Source of the DNA: Myxococcales bacterium
GTDB lineage: Bacteria > Myxococcota_A > Polyangia > Polyangiales > Houyiibacteriaceae
Length of the DNA stretch: 7,878 nt
NCBI GenBank assembly: GCA_013002645.1
Contig: JABDJF010000233.1
Coordinates: forward strand, 1 to 7,878
Direction: 5' to 3'
Shown here: positions 5,820 to 7,878 of the stretch, in pieces
Numbering within the stretch: position 1 is the first letter of the stretch
How the letters are laid out: each line of letters begins with the position of its first letter
The notes under the pieces: model-generated
Database searches by the model: none
What the model was told of the DNA's origin: nothing
What the model saw: only the letters and a program-made list of their open reading frames with translations
Program-made: the position numbers and the translations under genes

Positions 5820-7239
5820 GGCCCTTCGTTCCGAGCGTTTGCTTGGCGACCCTAACCAGCTGCTCGAGTCCATCATCGCGGGCATCGCCAAGGAGCTCGA
5901 TCGACCGCGCGGACTCTCGGAGCCGTATCCCGCCTCCAAGATTGTGAACCACGCTTCCCCGACTCGTCGGCAGACCGCGCGAGGACAGGAATCGAAGTCG
6001 CTTGTCACCGCTCTTGATCGTCGGCCCCCGAGATGGCCGAGAAAGGCGGCCGATTGCCCGCTGGTCTCCGCGACCTGCCCGCGCGGCCAAGAACTCCTTC
6101 CAAGACCCCGGGTGTGTGTCGGGGCGCAGCGTCCGCCATTGTTTGATGGTGGCGCGAAGCCTGCGCTCGGCCGTTCTTCTATCGCAGGAGAGGCTCTTGT
6201 ACAATCTGCGTTTGTCGCGTCCAGGGATGGGCATCGCCGCAATCGCGTGATGCTTCCGCTTGAACCGTCGTCGATGCGCGGCTCGCGCCGCGTCGACCCT
6301 GCGTGTCAAAGCTTCGCGGAGGTCACTGCGATGAATCCGTGCCGAAGCGAGCGCCCCCTGGTATTCGTGCCAAAGCCCGTCGTCGAGCGCTCGTCCGAGC
6401 GGCTGCTTCACGTAGGCGTTCAGCTGCTCACGCGCCACCTCGACAGCGCTTGGACCCGGGACAAACTCGCCGTATCGCTCACAGAGGCGTTGCTTGGACC
6501 ATTGCCGTCCCAAGGAAGACGCCTTGCACGTCAAGTTCGCTCTTGTCGCATCGAGGATCGCAAGGCCGTTGCCACGCGGTACCAACCGCACCCCAAACCG
6601 CTTCAGCTCTTCATGGAGTGCCGGCCACGACTCGATGCGATCGAGCTCCGTGACGCCGATGGTTCGACTTGCCCAGCGGGAGAAACTCTCGAGTCCCTGA
6701 TGGGCCTCGAAGTCGCGCGCCTTGTGACTCCGCGAAGGGCCTCTCGTTCGGTCGACGAGGTGTAGGCCAAGCTCTTCTTCGAGGGCGCTACAAAGCGCTT
6801 GATACCCGTAGATGGCTTTGTAGGGGTGATGGATTCTGAGCGTCTGCGGATGAATCTTGTTCACCGCGACGTGAAGATGCTCGTGCTCCTGTTCGCTGTG
6901 GCGCACCGCGATGTATTGGTGTTCCTCGAGCCCGGCCGCGCGCACGGCCCGGCGAACCACCTCCTCGAGCTCCGCAGGCATCAGACGTCGGTCCTCTGGG
7001 TGAAACGAGATGACCAGATGGTAGGTCTTGCTTCCCTTGGATCGCTGATTGCCTTCCTGGAGCAACTCCATCACGTCCACCGCAAGCCCGGCGTCGTCCC
7101 GACGGTCGAGACCCGGGAGGTTGCCGGCCATGTACCAAGTGCAGCGTTCCTTGCCTTGGCCTCGAAGCATGTAGGGGACGAGGGTGGAGAGACGAGAACG
7201 GGTCTTGTCGTTCCTTGGTTGCTTCGGCGTGATGATCAT
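5728..7239 (-). CDS. MOBP-family relaxase (RP4 TraI-like)
   Basis: This 503-residue DNA relaxase should nick one strand at oriT, stay bound to the 5' end and pilot it into a recipient. Motif I is RSRLSTLVPYMLRGQGKER with candidate nucleophile Tyr23, in the same place as Tyr22 of RP4 TraI. The segment TYHLVISFHPED (72-83) matches motif II. Motif III, HSEQEHEHLHVAVNKIHP (114-131), supplies the metal-binding histidines (His114, His121, His123) and the NKIHP ending typical of TraI. ARDFEAHQGLESFSRW follows the nuclease domain. Residues about 200-265 (FGVRLVPRGNGLAILD) fit the TraI middle domain, then a basic helical stretch (SWKEFLAARAGRGDQRAIGRL). Residues about 415-503 resemble the LPD7 domain of such relaxases. 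RP4 TraI is longer (732 aa), so the C-terminus may be clipped. The ATG overlaps the upstream gene's TGA (ATGA), implying translational coupling. The tail runs into the outer-membrane protein gene. Confidence 0.93.
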   Translation of the reverse strand: MIITPKQPRNDKTRSRLSTLVPYMLRGQGKERCTWYMAGNLPGLDRRDDAGLAVDVMELLQEGNQRSKGSKTYHLVISFHPEDRRLMPAELEEVVRRAVRAAGLEEHQYIAVRHSEQEHEHLHVAVNKIHPQTLRIHHPYKAIYGYQALCSALEEELGLHLVDRTRGPSRSHKARDFEAHQGLESFSRWASRTIGVTELDRIESWPALHEELKRFGVRLVPRGNGLAILDATRANLTCKASSLGRQWSKQRLCERYGEFVPGPSAVEVAREQLNAYVKQPLGRALDDGLWHEYQGALASARIHRSDLREALTRRVDAARAAHRRRFKRKHHAIAAMPIPGRDKRRLYKSLSCDRRTAERRLRATIKQWRTLRPDTHPGSWKEFLAARAGRGDQRAIGRLSRPSRGPTIKSGDKRLRFLSSRGLPTSRGSVVHNLGGGIRLRESARSIELLGDARDDGLEQLVRVAKQTLGTKGLTLLGPRDVQERLSKMAAEQGLEIGEERQR

Positions 7240-7649
7240 CGGGAGCGAACCAGATGGGCGAGGACGCGCCTGAGCTCAACTCCGTTGCGCTCCACTTCAA
7301 TGAGGGTGCGCCGAAGCTCGGCCTTCTCCGCGCGCGCGGTGAGCGCCTTCTTGAGCAAACCGCCAAGTCGGTTCTGCTCGCGCTGAATCCTGAGGATGTC
7401 TTGCACTTCTTGCCGGGCGCGTGCGCTCGGAATCTCGGTGGAAAACAGCAGGCGCCGCATGACCTCGTTGCGCGTGAGCCCGCTCGCGCCTGCGAGGTTG
7501 TCGAGGTGGACCGCGTGCGCATCTGTGAGTCGCACCGTGATCCGATGTTTCAGATCCCCCACTCGACGAGCATAGGCATCGCGATCGCTTTGTCGAGACG
7601 GAATGTTGCATCGCGCGCGCGAATAAGCCGAAGGCGTTGAGCGCGTCAT
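7236..7649 (-). CDS. MobC/TraJ-like ribbon-helix-helix mobilization accessory protein
   Basis: From ATG 7649 the product has 137 residues. Its centre, HRITVRLTDAHAVHLDNLAG followed by ASGLTRNEVMRRLLF, is a ribbon-helix-helix DNA-binding unit: a beta-strand, a helix, a turn and a second helix. The C-terminal half is a long charged helix (QEVQDILRIQREQNRLGGLLKKALTA...) as in MobC-type proteins. Such proteins bind oriT repeats, help the relaxase open and nick DNA, and often repress their own promoter. The gene directly precedes the relaxase with a 4-bp ATGA overlap. The frame is open upstream to 7868, but that extension translates the repeats and hairpins as RVTPGGLRVTLSALRVTAWD and looks non-coding, so the shorter start is preferred. 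No clear Shine-Dalgarno precedes 7649, so the start is uncertain. The RHH plus relaxase context makes the role fairly secure. Confidence 0.82.
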   Translation of the reverse strand: MTRSTPSAYSRARCNIPSRQSDRDAYARRVGDLKHRITVRLTDAHAVHLDNLAGASGLTRNEVMRRLLFSTEIPSARARQEVQDILRIQREQNRLGGLLKKALTARAEKAELRRTLIEVERNGVELRRVLAHLVRSR

Positions 7650-7695
7650 CAAGTGCCGAGCGTGAACGCAAGAGACGTTCGCGCGAGGTGCTTGC

Positions 7696-7717
7696 AGTTT
7701 TGTTGGCAGACAAAACT
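7696..7717. repeat. Inverted repeat, 8-bp arms, 6-bp loop
   Basis: AGTTTTGT and ACAAAACT are perfect reverse complements separated by TGGCAG. The element sits 46 bp upstream of the accessory gene start, where an operator or an oriT hairpin would be expected. Confidence 0.75.
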
Positions 7718-7726
7718 CCACCTTGC

Positions 7727-7740
7727 CCCAACAAGTTGGG
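7727..7740. repeat. Inverted repeat, 6-bp arms, 2-bp spacer
   Basis: CCCAAC-AA-GTTGGG is a near-continuous palindrome between the 8-bp hairpin and the 21-bp direct repeats. Such compact dyads are typical binding sites for dimeric RHH proteins, which makes the neighbouring MobC-like protein a candidate ligand. Confidence 0.7.
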
Positions 7741-7749
7741 TCCCATGCT

Positions 7750-7812
7750 GTCACACGGAGTGCACTCAGAGTCACACGGAGTCCACCCGGAGTCACACGC
7801 TGACCAATCGCC
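7750..7812. repeat. 21-bp direct repeats (iteron-like), two good copies and one degenerate
   Basis: Copies start at 7750, 7771 and 7792 with an exact 21-bp period. Copies 1 and 2 share GTCACACGGAGT and match at 18 of 21 positions; copy 3 keeps GTCACACG and then diverges. Inside copy 1 lies the palindrome GAGTGCACTC (7758-7767). A period of two helical turns puts repeats on one face of the DNA, as in iterons and oriT accessory-protein sites. Confidence 0.8.
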
Positions 7813-7878
7813 TGCGGGGAGCCCGACGCGAAAAAAATCACGAGCCAGGACAACATTTGGAGGGGCAAAACCGATAAC

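Larger units (their letters stand above)
5728..7878 (-). mobile_element. Mobilization module (oriT-like region, accessory protein, relaxase), incomplete at window end
   Basis: The minus-strand run from the window end to 5728 holds an oriT-like non-coding region, a MobC/TraJ-like RHH gene and a MOBP relaxase gene, the usual order of a mobilizable plasmid or integrative mobilizable element. Its 5728 side overlaps the point where the outer-membrane protein gene loses family-like sequence, so one element boundary probably lies near 5725-5750. No integrase, transposase, coupling protein or mating-pair gene is visible, so transfer would rely on a helper system or on genes beyond the window. No direct repeat or att site could be defined because the other boundary is outside. 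Confidence 0.7.
7650..7878. other. Putative oriT / regulatory region upstream of the mobilization genes
   Basis: This 229-bp stretch holds no convincing gene but is rich in structure: two hairpins (7696-7717 and 7727-7740), 21-bp direct repeats (7750-7791 plus a degenerate third copy) and an A-rich tract (7831-7837). On the minus strand TTGTCCTGGC (7853-7844) differs by one base from the TATCCTG core around nic of RP4-type origins. Position beside the RHH/relaxase operon and this repeat content are what an oriT would show. The nic proposal is weak, and the region may equally hold only the operon's promoter and operators. Confidence 0.5.

Noticed and set aside
5839..6765. 308-aa plus-strand open frame
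   Set aside because: It is antisense to the relaxase, whose motifs I to III and middle domain are clear.
6788..7522. 244-aa minus-strand frame overlapping both mobilization genes
   Set aside because: It is the out-of-frame reading of the RHH and relaxase genes, rich in Arg, Ser and Pro and without recognisable motifs.
7650..7868. N-terminal extension of the accessory protein up to the ATG at 7868
   Set aside because: It would translate through the hairpins and 21-bp repeats and gives low-plausibility sequence; the ATG at 7649 gives a normal-sized MobC-like protein.

Overview
The window looks like a high-GC Gram-negative chromosome. Three products carry export signals: two lipoprotein-like leaders and one outer-membrane beta-barrel start. 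A myxobacterial or related proteobacterial host would fit, but nothing seen here fixes the taxon. The intact genes are an arylsulfatase, a beta-propeller-like lipoprotein and a two-gene mobilization unit.

Layout: (1) 1-157 (+) is the 3' end of a gene whose product ends in ten four-residue repeats (NEAG/NEAE), encoded by a perfect 12-bp tandem array. (2) 168-469 (-) looks like a gene remnant that ends 10 bp from the previous stop; its reading frame is broken at a (GC)4 tract. (3) 475-2826 (-) is a full-length, secreted, formylglycine-type sulfatase of about 780 residues. It has a clear ribosome binding site, a TTGACA box and an overlapping operator-like dyad upstream. (4) 2827-3126 is a divergent intergenic region with a possible small minus-strand ORF and a 12-bp perfect palindrome. 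(5) 3127-5064 (+) is a 645-aa exported beta-propeller-like lipoprotein of unrecognised family. (6) 5124-about 5740 (+) is the 5' part of an OmpP1/FadL-like outer-membrane protein, cut off by (7) a mobilization module from about 5728 to the window end. In transcription order (minus strand) this module has a putative oriT-like region with 21-bp direct repeats and hairpins, a MobC/TraJ-like ribbon-helix-helix accessory protein and an RP4 TraI-like MOBP relaxase with a 4-bp start/stop overlap.

How the parts fit: the propeller lipoprotein and the barrel protein probably form a cell-envelope operon, which is now broken because the relaxase gene runs tail-first into the barrel gene. The sulfatase is a separate minus-strand unit flanked by gene remnants and, in short samples counted by eye, less GC-rich than the propeller gene, which suggests independent acquisition. 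No new defence or phage system could be supported. The most distinctive points are the relaxase/barrel junction, the oriT-like region, the repeat-tailed protein and the apparent GC-dinucleotide frameshift.
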